Origin: JBFLYZ01 sp040756415
Lineage (GTDB): Bacteria > Bacteroidota > Bacteroidia > JADZBD01
Length of the DNA stretch: 41,697 nucleotides
NCBI GenBank assembly: GCA_040756415.1
Contig: JBFLYZ010000029.1
Location: forward strand, 1-41,697
Direction of reading: 5' to 3'
The notes beneath the pieces are model-generated. The model saw nothing but the letters and a program-made list of their open reading frames with translations. It was not told where the DNA came from and did no database searches. A program made the position numbers and the translations under genes. Shown piece after piece: positions 17,231 to 25,240 of the stretch (position 1 is its first letter; every line of letters begins with the position of its first letter).

Positions 17231-17800
17231 ATGAATTTTGATTTCAGGGAGATCGCTACTATTTCCATGATCCTGTTCGCGGTGATCGATGTGATCGGCT
17301 CGCTGCCTATCCTGATCGATCTGAAAACCCGCACGGGCAGGGTAGAAAGCGAAAAGGCCACCCTGGTCTCCGGCCTGATCATGATCGTTTTTCTTTTCCT
17401 GGGCGAGAGCATTCTTAGCCTGATCGGCATCACCGTTTCTGATTTCGCCATAGCCGGGTCGCTCATCCTCTTCTTCCTGGCGCTCGAAATGATACTGGGC
17501 GTGCGTTTTTACAAGGACGATTCGGCCGCCACCGCTTCTATCGTGCCGATCGCCTTTCCCCTGATTGCTGGCACGGGCACGCTTACCACGCTGCTCTCGC
17601 TGCGCGCAGAATTTAAAAACGTAGAGAATATAATCGTGGCCATACTCATCAACCTGGTTTTCGTATATCTTGTGCTCAAGAATATGAAGTGGGTGGAAAA
17701 ACTGCTTGGGCCGGGAGGGATCAATATCCTCAGGAAGGTGTTTGGCGTGATCCTGCTGGCTATAGCCGTGAAGTTGTTTAGAAGTAACCTGAATATTTAA
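17231..17800 (+). CDS. MarC-family integral membrane protein
   Basis: A 189-aa inner-membrane protein of the MarC family, with about six hydrophobic segments and the family features AVIDVIGSLPILIDL near the N-terminus and PIAFPLIAGTGTLTTLLSL in the middle. The family was once linked to multiple antibiotic resistance but its transport activity is not established, so no substrate is proposed. It has its own -7 box. The gap to rnhA holds an inverted heptamer repeat. Confidence 0.9.
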   Translation: MNFDFREIATISMILFAVIDVIGSLPILIDLKTRTGRVESEKATLVSGLIMIVFLFLGESILSLIGITVSDFAIAGSLILFFLALEMILGVRFYKDDSAATASIVPIAFPLIAGTGTLTTLLSLRAEFKNVENIIVAILINLVFVYLVLKNMKWVEKLLGPGGINILRKVFGVILLAIAVKLFRSNLNI

Positions 17801-17810
17801 AAATAAATAG

Positions 17811-17888
17811 ACAATAGGCAATAGACAGCAGGCAATGGACAATGGGTCATATTAACTTTTTGTCTACTGTCTATTGCCCACTGCCTAC
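17811..17888. repeat. Inverted arrays of period-7 repeats between marC and rnhA
   Basis: The left arm is five tandem heptamers of the type RCAATRG: ACAATAG, GCAATAG, ACAGCAG, GCAATGG, ACAATGG (17811-17845). The right arm, read on the minus strand, has GCAGTGG, GCAATAG, ACAGTAG. The arms share a perfect 12-bp inverted match (17817-17828 with 17867-17878) and could form a large hairpin. It lies in the 97-nt gap between co-directional genes. Confidence 0.75.
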
Positions 17889-17897
17889 CGTTAAAAA

Positions 17898-18368
17898 ATG
17901 TCTTCCCCTATCACGATATTCACTGACGGTGCCGCGCGCGGCAATCCGGGGCCGGGCGGGTATGGCGTGGTGATGCTATCCGGCAATCACCGGAAGGAGA
18001 TATCGGAAGGCTTCCGCCTGACCACCAATAACCGCATGGAGCTGCTGAGCGTGATCGTGGCCCTGGAGGCCCTCAAAAAACCGGGCAGCCGGGTGACCAT
18101 TTATTCTGACAGCAAATACGTGGTGGACTCAGTGGAAAAAGGCTGGCTGCTGGGCTGGGAGAAAAAGAATTTTGCCAAAAAAGCGAATGCCGACCTCTGG
18201 CAGCGCTTTTTAAGGATCTTCAGAAAACACCATGTAAAGTTCGTATGGGTGAAAGGCCATGCCGAGAACCGGGAGAATAACCGCTGCGATGAGCTGGCGG
18301 TAGCCGCCTCGTTTGAACCGCACCTCAAAGCGGATAAGGGATACGAAGAGCGGACGGAGCAGGAATGA
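17898..18368 (+). CDS. rnhA: Ribonuclease HI
   Basis: Cleaves the RNA strand of RNA-DNA hybrids in the cytoplasm, removing primers and R-loops. The 156-aa protein has the full active site: Asp10 (FTDGAARGNPGPGGYG), Glu48 (NNRMELLSVIVALEAL), Asp71 (YSDSKYVVDSVEKGW), His121 (KGHAENRENN) and Asp131 (RCDELAVAAS). The length fits the bacterial RNase HI class with its basic protrusion (GWEKKNFAKKANADLW). Its stop lies four bases from the stop of the converging M1 peptidase gene. Confidence 0.96.
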   Translation: MSSPITIFTDGAARGNPGPGGYGVVMLSGNHRKEISEGFRLTTNNRMELLSVIVALEALKKPGSRVTIYSDSKYVVDSVEKGWLLGWEKKNFAKKANADLWQRFLRIFRKHHVKFVWVKGHAENRENNRCDELAVAASFEPHLKADKGYEERTEQE

Positions 18369-18372
18369 TGGT

Positions 18373-21009
18373 TTATTTTTCCGATTGCTTGATCAGTTCG
18401 TTATAGATCAGGGTCAGCTTATCCTTCTGCGCCTGTATCTTCACCAGGTCATCCTGCAGCTTCTGCAGGCCGGGCGCATTGGGGTTCGCAGCCTTCAGCT
18501 CGTCTATCTTTTTCTTCGTGCTGTCCTCGCGCTCCTGGTACATCTTAATGAGGTCGTTCACGCCTTTCTGGCCATAGTATCGTATCCATTTATTGTAATT
18601 ACCCTTCGAAAAACCCTCCAGTATCGTTACGCCTTTGTTGATGGTCTCATCGCTGCAGCGCATCAGGTAGTTGGTCAGGTAGCCGCAAAAAGTGATGGCC
18701 GACCAGTCGCTGAAGCGGGAAGCGGCCTTCATGAAAAAATCCAGGTTTTCGTCCGAGCCGTGCCCGGCATATACACGCGCCACGCTCAGGGTAAGCGTTT
18801 TGTTCTTCTCATTCTCGAACTGCTTGGCCATCCCCACAGCCTCTTTGGCATCGATGGTGGCCAGGGCCCAGAGCGCATCGCCCAGCACGTTGTACGACCT
18901 GTCGTTCAGCGCTGCTTTATATACATCTTTAAGGTCGGCATCCTTAATAAAGGTCGACAGGCCAAAGAGGGCGTCAGCGCGCACCTGCGCTTTCTTGTCG
19001 CTCTTTACCATCTGGATAAGCTTATCCTTTACAAGCGAGCGGTTCCCGTCCGATATCATATTCTTCAGCCCCATGACAGCGTCTGAGCGCAGCGACCAGT
19101 GCTTGTCATCCAGCGCGCTGATCATGGCGCCTATGGCCTCTGCGTCATTGGGTTTTTTCTTCAGCTCCACCAGCGCTTCGTAGCGGTCGAGCCACAGCGG
19201 GCAGTTCTTATACTGGAACACCAGCTCTTTAAGGGTTTTATCTTCCTTCTTTGTGCACAGCAACTGCTTTTCAGCGTCTACGTTCACCAGGTCCGGCCTG
19301 GAGGCCACATCAAAAACAAAGCTCTCCTTTGCCTTGGTCATGACGATGTTATGCCGCTCCACTTTGCCGCCCGCGTATAGGTCGATGGCCATGTGCAGCC
19401 TGAAGAGCGGGAACTTTTCAAAATTCTGCTTCTGCTCGAGCGTGACGGTATATTTTTTCAGGCTGTCGTTATAATTATGCGTGATCTCCAGGTCGGGATG
19501 GCCTTTGTCGAGGAACCATTGATCGAAGAACCAGTTGAGGTCCTCGCCCGTAACCTGCTCGAAAGCCAGGCGCAGGTCGTGCACCTCGGCCGCCTGGAAT
19601 TTCTTGGTTTCGAGGTAGAGTTTGAGGGCGGCATAAAACGCTTCATCGCCAACGTACTTGCGGAGCATGTGCAGGATCTGCCCCCCTTTATTATACGAGT
19701 GGCTGTCGAACATATCCTCCCGGTTCTCGTAGTCGAAACGGATCAGGTTCTTCGGGCTTTTCTCGGCCGCGTAGAGATAGCCCTGCATACTCTGGTAATG
19801 GAAATAGTCGGCCTCATCCCTGGCGTATTTGTATTCCTGCCACAGGTATTCGCCATAGGTGGCAAAGGATTCGTTCAGGGGCAGGTTGGCCCAGCTCTCG
19901 CAGGTTACCAGGTCGCCAAACCAGTGATGGAACAGCTCGTGCGCGATCACGTCTTCGTTATCGCGGTCGAGCAGCTCGCGGTCGGTACGCTGCAAAAACT
20001 CCCCGTGTATCACGGCCGTAGTGTTCTCCATGGCGCCCGAAACAAAATCGCGCACCACCACCTGCGAATATTTCTCCCAGGGATAGGGCACGCCCAGCAT
20101 ATCGGAGTAAAACGTGAGCATTTCGGGCGTATTGCCGAAAATGGCCCTGGCATGCTTTTCATACTCCTTTTCCACGTAGTAGTTCACCTCGATCTCGCGG
20201 CCCTCGTATTTCCATTTGTCCTTTACAACAGCATATTCGCCAATGGCCATCATGGTAAGGTAGGGCGCTGCCGGAAGCTCCTGTTTCCAGTAATCCGTTC
20301 GCGTACCATCCGGGTTCTCCAGCGAATACTGGAAAAGCCCATTGCTCAAGGTGACATATTTCTTATCCACGGTGATGTAGATCTCCTGCGTCATCCGCTC
20401 GTTGGGCTTATCGATGGTGGGAAACCAGGCTGAATTGCTTTCCGTTTCGCCCTGCGTCCAGATCTGCATCGGTTTGTTCTTTTCCTCGCCCAGCGGGTTG
20501 ATGAAGTAGAGTCCCTTATCGCCTTTAATGGCATCGCTGCCGCCCTTCGGCAGCTCGTTGGGCTTGGCGATATAATCTATGCATATCTGGTATTGCTCAT
20601 TTTGCTTGAAAACGCGCGGAAGCTGGATGAAAATCTGCTTTTTATTGTACTCGTACTGGAGGGGACTGGCCAGGGCCTGGCCGCACAGGGCAACCGATTT
20701 TATCTCCATCCCCTTGGCATCGAGCGTTAGCTTATCGGTAGGATAGAAATAAGGTTTCAGCGTAAGCGTGGCCTTCCCGTAAAGCCATTGTTTCTGCCAA
20801 TCGAAGCTTACCTCCAGCCTGGTATGAAGCAGGTCGTTGGTGCGCGTTACGGTAGCCTGGTAAACCTCCGGTTCGGGAGGCGTATTGAGAACCACCCGGG
20901 TGGTCTCGGGTTTGTCGGCATGGCCAGGGGTCGTGCCCGTAACCCGCTTTTGGGTAGGACAGGCGTACAGCAGCAGGATACAGGCTCCGAAAATTAACTT
21001 TCTGATCAT
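18373..21009 (-). CDS. M1-family metallo-aminopeptidase, predicted lipoprotein with helical-repeat C-terminus
   Basis: A zinc aminopeptidase of the M1 family (878 aa), predicted to be a lipoprotein: the signal peptide ends LLLYAC with Cys17. After an N-terminal beta domain come the exopeptidase motif GAMEN (325-329) and the zinc motif HELFHHWFGD (His357, Glu358, His361) with Glu380 in LNESFATYGEYLW. A catalytic helical domain reaches about 500. The C-terminal half (about 590-830) is built of HEAT-like repeats such as LDDKHWSLRSDAVMGLKNMI and VRADALFGLSTFIKDADL, and ends in a Lys-rich coiled coil. The repeats may control access to the active site. It is preceded by a TPR gene on the same strand, 74 nt away. 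Likely role: trimming of imported or external peptides. Confidence 0.94.
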   Translation of the reverse strand: MIRKLIFGACILLLYACPTQKRVTGTTPGHADKPETTRVVLNTPPEPEVYQATVTRTNDLLHTRLEVSFDWQKQWLYGKATLTLKPYFYPTDKLTLDAKGMEIKSVALCGQALASPLQYEYNKKQIFIQLPRVFKQNEQYQICIDYIAKPNELPKGGSDAIKGDKGLYFINPLGEEKNKPMQIWTQGETESNSAWFPTIDKPNERMTQEIYITVDKKYVTLSNGLFQYSLENPDGTRTDYWKQELPAAPYLTMMAIGEYAVVKDKWKYEGREIEVNYYVEKEYEKHARAIFGNTPEMLTFYSDMLGVPYPWEKYSQVVVRDFVSGAMENTTAVIHGEFLQRTDRELLDRDNEDVIAHELFHHWFGDLVTCESWANLPLNESFATYGEYLWQEYKYARDEADYFHYQSMQGYLYAAEKSPKNLIRFDYENREDMFDSHSYNKGGQILHMLRKYVGDEAFYAALKLYLETKKFQAAEVHDLRLAFEQVTGEDLNWFFDQWFLDKGHPDLEITHNYNDSLKKYTVTLEQKQNFEKFPLFRLHMAIDLYAGGKVERHNIVMTKAKESFVFDVASRPDLVNVDAEKQLLCTKKEDKTLKELVFQYKNCPLWLDRYEALVELKKKPNDAEAIGAMISALDDKHWSLRSDAVMGLKNMISDGNRSLVKDKLIQMVKSDKKAQVRADALFGLSTFIKDADLKDVYKAALNDRSYNVLGDALWALATIDAKEAVGMAKQFENEKNKTLTLSVARVYAGHGSDENLDFFMKAASRFSDWSAITFCGYLTNYLMRCSDETINKGVTILEGFSKGNYNKWIRYYGQKGVNDLIKMYQEREDSTKKKIDELKAANPNAPGLQKLQDDLVKIQAQKDKLTLIYNELIKQSEK

Positions 21010-21083
21010 TTGTTCTTTTGATTCGCGTGCGAGGTTACGAATTTACATATTAAAACAAGACTCTGCCCGCCAGCCCCTGCGTT

Positions 21084-22628
21084 TCATTTACGCGCCTCCC
21101 TCAGTTTCCTTTCAATGTATTTTTCAGTTGGCAACAGGCTCTGCTGTATGCGCTTGGCGTATTGAATGCTGTCAATGATCTCCTTTTGCTTTTCTTCAAT
21201 GATATTGTTCTTCTGCTGCAATTCCGCGTTAACCCTTTGCTTTTGCCTGTAGCCCCGGTAAGCCACCAGGAGAAGCAAAAGCACCAGCGATCCCACCGCG
21301 AAGCTCGAATAGGTGACCAGCTTCTGCTGCCTGAGCTCCTGTTCCTTTTTTTCCTGCTCGCCTTTGTACACATCCTCTTTCTTGTCGAAATCGTATTGCA
21401 TCTGCGCCTGCATGGCCTTGCGGGCGTTCTCCAGGTTGCTGATGCTGTCACGGTACAGGATCAGCAGCTTATGGTGTTCAAAGGCGCTTCTGAAATCGCC
21501 ACTCGCGCTGTCGGCCTCTACCAGCGCCCGGTAGCAGTCTTCTATGTGCGCAAGGGTGTTGGTCGACCGCGTGATGGACAAGGCGCGATACAGGTATTTT
21601 TTGGCTTCAACGTACTTCTTCAGCGCGGTGCTGCTGTATCCAAGCTGGATGCAGGCGGCTGCCACCCCTTCGGGGTTGTCTATCTCCTCATGAATGCCCA
21701 GCGCGTCACTGAAATATTCTGTCGCCTTCTTCCAATCCTGCTGGCGGGCGTGTACCTTACCGATATTGATGAACGCGACAGCCACCTGCTTTTTGTTGCC
21801 CGCCTGCTCTACGATCTCCAACTGCTGCGCGAACATTGTCAGCGCCTCTGCGTAATTGCCCTGCGAGGAATATAACTGGCCGATATCGCCATAGATGCCC
21901 GCTATGCCGTCCTGGTCGTTGATCTCCCTGCGTATCTTCATCGAATGATCCAGGAATTCGAGAGCCTTGGCCGAGTTATTCATCTGCCGGTAGCATTGCG
22001 CGATGTTGCTGTAACACTTGGCTACACCCAGCTTAAAGCCCGATGCTTCCCATATCTTAAGGGCGGAAAAATAATTTTCCATGCTCCCGGCATAATCCCC
22101 CTGCAGGTTGCGGATATTGCCTATGTTGCCGTACGCATAGGCCATCCCGTCCTTATCACCGGCCTGCCTGCACATGCTCAGCGCCTGGCTGTACCTTTTC
22201 AGCGCCTCGGGGTAATTTCCCTGGTTCTTGTATACGATGCCCATGTTGGTGTACGTGGAGGATATGCCCCGCGGGTTGCCCTGAAGGTTATAGTGCTTCA
22301 CCGCGTTCTCAAAACCGATCAAGGCCTCATCGTAATTGCCGCTGTACATTTTTATGATGCCTATGCCGTTATATGCGTACGCGGCCCCGTAATGAAAATC
22401 GTTCTTGAGCGCAAGGGCAAGGGCCTGCTCGGCCACCTTGGCTGCCTCCTTGAAATCGCCCATCTGCCACAGCTCGGTGGTCAGCAGGTTAAGCAGGATC
22501 ACCTTGCTGGTATCATGGCTGGCGGACGGGATGGCGTTACGGAGGCTGTCGGCTTTTTTATTCTGAGCTAAAAGAAAGCAGGAGAAAAAGGAAAGCAGGC
22601 AGGACAAGAATAGTTCATGTCGGGTCAT
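21084..22628 (-). CDS. TPR membrane protein with SpoIIE-type linker but no phosphatase domain
   Basis: A 514-aa membrane protein: signal peptide (1-22), then about nine tetratricopeptide repeats (about 40-390; for example YPEALKRYSQALSMCRQAGD and YAGSMENYFSALKIWEASG). A short coiled coil, one transmembrane helix (about 439-457) and a cytoplasmic coiled coil follow (about 461-490). The last 33 residues (KEIIDSIQYAKRIQQSLLPT then EKYIERKLREARK) match the segment that usually leads into a SpoIIE/PP2C phosphatase in Bacteroidota TPR sensors, but the protein stops there. No phosphatase remnant follows downstream. It may sense or scaffold in the periplasm and signal to a partner through the coiled coil; this is inference. 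Confidence 0.9.
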   Translation of the reverse strand: MTRHELFLSCLLSFFSCFLLAQNKKADSLRNAIPSASHDTSKVILLNLLTTELWQMGDFKEAAKVAEQALALALKNDFHYGAAYAYNGIGIIKMYSGNYDEALIGFENAVKHYNLQGNPRGISSTYTNMGIVYKNQGNYPEALKRYSQALSMCRQAGDKDGMAYAYGNIGNIRNLQGDYAGSMENYFSALKIWEASGFKLGVAKCYSNIAQCYRQMNNSAKALEFLDHSMKIRREINDQDGIAGIYGDIGQLYSSQGNYAEALTMFAQQLEIVEQAGNKKQVAVAFINIGKVHARQQDWKKATEYFSDALGIHEEIDNPEGVAAACIQLGYSSTALKKYVEAKKYLYRALSITRSTNTLAHIEDCYRALVEADSASGDFRSAFEHHKLLILYRDSISNLENARKAMQAQMQYDFDKKEDVYKGEQEKKEQELRQQKLVTYSSFAVGSLVLLLLLVAYRGYRQKQRVNAELQQKNNIIEEKQKEIIDSIQYAKRIQQSLLPTEKYIERKLREARK

Positions 22629-22666
22629 TCGGCTGGTTTTTTCTTTGCGAGATTTCCGGGTAGATA

Positions 22667-22706
22667 TTCTGCGCGGGCAGAACAGGTCCGCACAGCAGTA
22701 CTGCTG
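22667..22706 (-). promoter_or_regulatory. Two inverted repeats in the leader of the TPR gene
   Basis: CAGCAGTACTGCTG (22693-22706) is a perfect 14-bp palindrome. TTCTGC (22667-22672) pairs with GCAGAA (22677-22682) around a four-base loop. Both lie 39-78 nt upstream of the ATG and could be operator sites or mRNA structure. Confidence 0.4.
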
Positions 22707-22762
22707 ACAAGATAGTCGCTGAATATTTTTCTGCCCTGCCCATGTACACCGGCTGTTTCAGG

Positions 22763-22770
22763 CAAACTTA
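22763..22770 (-). promoter_or_regulatory. Possible -7 box far upstream of the TPR gene
   Basis: The minus strand reads TAAGTTTG, an exact TAnnTTTG match, but 134 nt from the ATG and without a visible -33 element. If used, the leader would contain the two inverted repeats at 22667-22706. Confidence 0.35.
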
Positions 22771-22812
22771 GCAAAAAACAGGGGCGGTGGATTATCCGCT
22801 TACGGGGCCGGC

Positions 22813-23163
22813 TTAAAAAGGATTAATGAACTTCCAGAGATCTTCGAGCGATTTGCTGATGCCGAACTGTATCTGGGCATAGCCGTTGTTATAATTAACT
22901 TCCTTGTTCTTAAGAATGGGGTTGGAATAATAAACCATGCGGAAGAATACTCCTTTCCCGCTTCCGCGGTTCAATTTATTTTCCGCCCCCGAATACCGTA
23001 CGGAAACCGTATAAATGCCAATCCCGTTATACAGCTTATTGAAATCCGGGTCGAACAGCGCATTGGAAGCCGCATCGTTCTTGGCCAGGTAATCCGGGTA
23101 GTACAACTGCCCGTAGTTCTGCCTGACATCGTTGCTCAGCAGCGTAAGCCCGAAGTTGGTCAC
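22813..23163 (-). CDS. Short ORF coupled to the DUF2007/calcium-loop gene, function unknown
   Basis: A 116-aa product with no signal peptide, membrane helix or motif that I recognise. The first half is Asn/Asp/Tyr-rich (NDVRQNYGQLYYPDYLAKND). The second half alternates hydrophobic and polar residues (IGIYTVSVRYSG, GVFFRMVYYSN, AQIQFGISKSLEDLW), like strands of an outer-membrane barrel. The start is a GTG overlapping the upstream TAG (TAGTG), so it would be made by reinitiation. It may instead be the 3' fragment of a larger barrel gene whose start was lost. Real coding status is uncertain. Confidence 0.5.
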   Translation of the reverse strand: MTNFGLTLLSNDVRQNYGQLYYPDYLAKNDAASNALFDPDFNKLYNGIGIYTVSVRYSGAENKLNRGSGKGVFFRMVYYSNPILKNKEVNYNNGYAQIQFGISKSLEDLWKFINPF

Positions 23164-24020
23164 TATCGTTTAATTTCCTTTTCAAATACATCATAGTTGA
23201 TCGTGTCATCCCACACACCATCACGATCCCTGTCGTAAATGACCGTTTTCTTTCGGTTTTTCTCAAAAAGCACCAGCCGGTCCAGAATGGAATCGTTTCG
23301 GAAAGATGTCTGCTGGCGCTGCAGGTAATTGTCCTTGTAAAAAGAATACGTTTCGTAAATCCCATCAAAATCACAATCGCTTTCCTCATTGAAAGTATAT
23401 GGACTTGTCAATGTGTCGAAATACTCTCTTACTTCATCATCATTTCCATCATGGTTCACGTCATAAACCGCTTTTCGCAGGTATTCTTTATTGTAATATT
23501 CCTTTGTATCGAACTGACCATCGAAATTTGAATCAAATTGCCGCAAGGTCAAATAACCACCCTTGAAGTGGCTTATCATGTCTGTCTTGCCATCATAATC
23601 TTGATCGTATTCGCCCTTTTTCAGTAATCCCTCGCTGTCGTATTCGAACCATGCATCCACCTGACCATCAAAATTATTATCCGTATTCATTTCGGTAGCA
23701 GGCAATGGTATGTAATTTCCGCTCAGGGCGATATAGAGGTAACAAGCGGCAAACCCCGCAATAAAAAGAAGGAAATAGATTAAGAAGTTCCGGGGGTTGC
23801 GCGATCGTCCGGTTTTAGATCTTATGGGCTTGGCTTTGGCCACATGAATAATCGCCATTGCACGATCGAAATCTTCATCCCGGACAACAGCCACCCTTAC
23901 CGGCAATCCCATCGAAAAAGCATGTTCATCCAGTATTTCAGCCTCTATCCTCTCACTCGCCAGGATAGAAACAAGAAAGCCGGCTTCCGCCAGGTCCTTA
24001 GCTTCCGCGACAATTTTCAT
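23163..24020 (-). CDS. DUF2007-domain membrane protein with six calcium-loop-like repeats
   Basis: A 285-aa protein with an unusual order of parts. Residues 1-60 look like the small DUF2007 'putative signal-transducing' domain (EAGFLVSILASERIEAEILD, VAVVRDEDFDRAMAII). A basic linker and one transmembrane helix follow (about 79-99). The rest carries six loops of the form D-x-[DN]-x-D-G-x-x-[DE], starting at 114, 139, 163, 187, 215 and 263, plus one degenerate loop near 243. These resemble EF-hand or thrombospondin-type calcium loops without flanking helices, spaced about 24-28 residues apart. The topology suggests a cytoplasmic sensor or regulator domain and a calcium-binding exterior. Function is unknown to me. 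Confidence 0.85.
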   Translation of the reverse strand: MKIVAEAKDLAEAGFLVSILASERIEAEILDEHAFSMGLPVRVAVVRDEDFDRAMAIIHVAKAKPIRSKTGRSRNPRNFLIYFLLFIAGFAACYLYIALSGNYIPLPATEMNTDNNFDGQVDAWFEYDSEGLLKKGEYDQDYDGKTDMISHFKGGYLTLRQFDSNFDGQFDTKEYYNKEYLRKAVYDVNHDGNDDEVREYFDTLTSPYTFNEESDCDFDGIYETYSFYKDNYLQRQQTSFRNDSILDRLVLFEKNRKKTVIYDRDRDGVWDDTINYDVFEKEIKR

Positions 24021-24024
24021 TTTA

Positions 24025-24032
24025 TAAAAATA
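24025..24032 (-). promoter_or_regulatory. -7-like box directly before the DUF2007 gene
   Basis: The minus strand reads TATTTTTA (one mismatch to TAnnTTTG), then four bases (TAAA) and the ATG. The same spacing is seen before several other genes in the window and implies a leaderless mRNA. Confidence 0.4.
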
Positions 24033-24130
24033 TCATTTTCGCAGCGTTAGAAAAAATTTCGCTGATTCTTCGGTAATCCTGCTGAAGTCCGAGCAAAACC
24101 CTAAACGGGGGAAGCGCCACTTACTTATGC

Positions 24131-25198
24131 TTAAGGTTTTATCGTAATTGTTTCGGCTGTAATTGTGAGTTTATAGTTTCCATCCTTATCGCCATCCCTT
24201 ACTGCCTTGAAATTGACCAGCATGTTTGGGCCGCATATTCCATACATCAGCCTGCCATTGCCATCCACAGAAACGTCTCCTGTATTTTCCATTGCATTGG
24301 AGGAGTTGGCGAAAAAAATGACCAGTGAATCTTTATCCTTTCTTTTCACGGTAAAAGCATACTCATTTCCATTAGCCCTGAACTTACCTGTATATGTTGC
24401 TACGCTGCCCGTCTTAAGACGTTTAACCTGATATCCCTTAGTGTCGCTTTTCCGCCCGATACCGGCTGCATAGTAAGCGAAAAAAAGATTTTGACCCACG
24501 ATTTTAAATGAGGAATTCTCTATGCTAATCCTACTGAACGTTGCCCTTAAATCATTATTAGCGTTTTTAATAACACCTTCAAGTTCAGCTCTTTGCTTTT
24601 GCGTTAAACTATGCTTTTGGCCCATTACGAATGAATCTGCACGTAATACCCCCAGAACAATTTCATTATTTTCCATTAAATCCCGTATTAAGCCTTGACA
24701 GTTAGTTTGTGCAAAATTGAACTCTATTTTTTCCGGGCGAATTTTAATAAACGATATTTTTTTTGCTTCTAAACTAATATTGTTTGTGACCGAGTCTGCA
24801 AGGCTCGCTCTGAGGCCCGCTTTAACAAGCTCATGTTTCAAATTAGCTGTTAAAGATGCCGTAATCTGACGCATGGACTCTTCGCTAGTGGTCAGGCTTA
24901 GCGGAGCGTCACTTGTATCGGCCTTCTCCTTCGTAGTGAAACATCCTGAAACTGGCACACCTCCCACCCAAATAAATGGTAGATCGACCCGTGATACCGG
25001 CATTCTGAAAAGAATATAATTTGAATTGTCTTTTTCCGTAAAGGCCCAGAACATGGATGTATCAACAGAGGTAGACGTCTCTTCAAAATAAGACACTGGG
25101 ATTGCAGATTCCTGGGCCTCTTGGATTTCTGGTGACGTGCAACTTGTAAAACTGACGAGAAGATATAAAAATGTTAGAATGAGCGTGTTTTTTTTCAT
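24131..25198 (-). CDS. Predicted lipoprotein of unknown function
   Basis: A 355-aa protein with a lipoprotein-type signal (hydrophobic 5-17, then TSC with Cys20). I recognise no family. A helical middle (about 105-215; SESMRQ-like helices, LTANLKHELVKAGLRASLAD) is followed by a beta-rich C-terminal half (NEYAFTVKRKDKDSLVIFF, GNYKLTITAETITIKP). The gene is AT-rich compared with most of the window, as is the phospholipase gene 42 nt upstream. The two are probably one transcript and may have been acquired together. An accessory role for the phospholipase is only a guess from position. Confidence 0.82.
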   Translation of the reverse strand: MKKNTLILTFLYLLVSFTSCTSPEIQEAQESAIPVSYFEETSTSVDTSMFWAFTEKDNSNYILFRMPVSRVDLPFIWVGGVPVSGCFTTKEKADTSDAPLSLTTSEESMRQITASLTANLKHELVKAGLRASLADSVTNNISLEAKKISFIKIRPEKIEFNFAQTNCQGLIRDLMENNEIVLGVLRADSFVMGQKHSLTQKQRAELEGVIKNANNDLRATFSRISIENSSFKIVGQNLFFAYYAAGIGRKSDTKGYQVKRLKTGSVATYTGKFRANGNEYAFTVKRKDKDSLVIFFANSSNAMENTGDVSVDGNGRLMYGICGPNMLVNFKAVRDGDKDGNYKLTITAETITIKP

Positions 25199-25240
25199 AT
25201 GGTATGTTTGTCTAACTAATACGGGTTATTATGATATCGT

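Noticed and set aside
19393..20433. 346-codon frame opposite the M1 peptidase gene
   Set aside because: The minus-strand gene has intact catalytic motifs throughout; the antisense frame is a by-product of codon bias.
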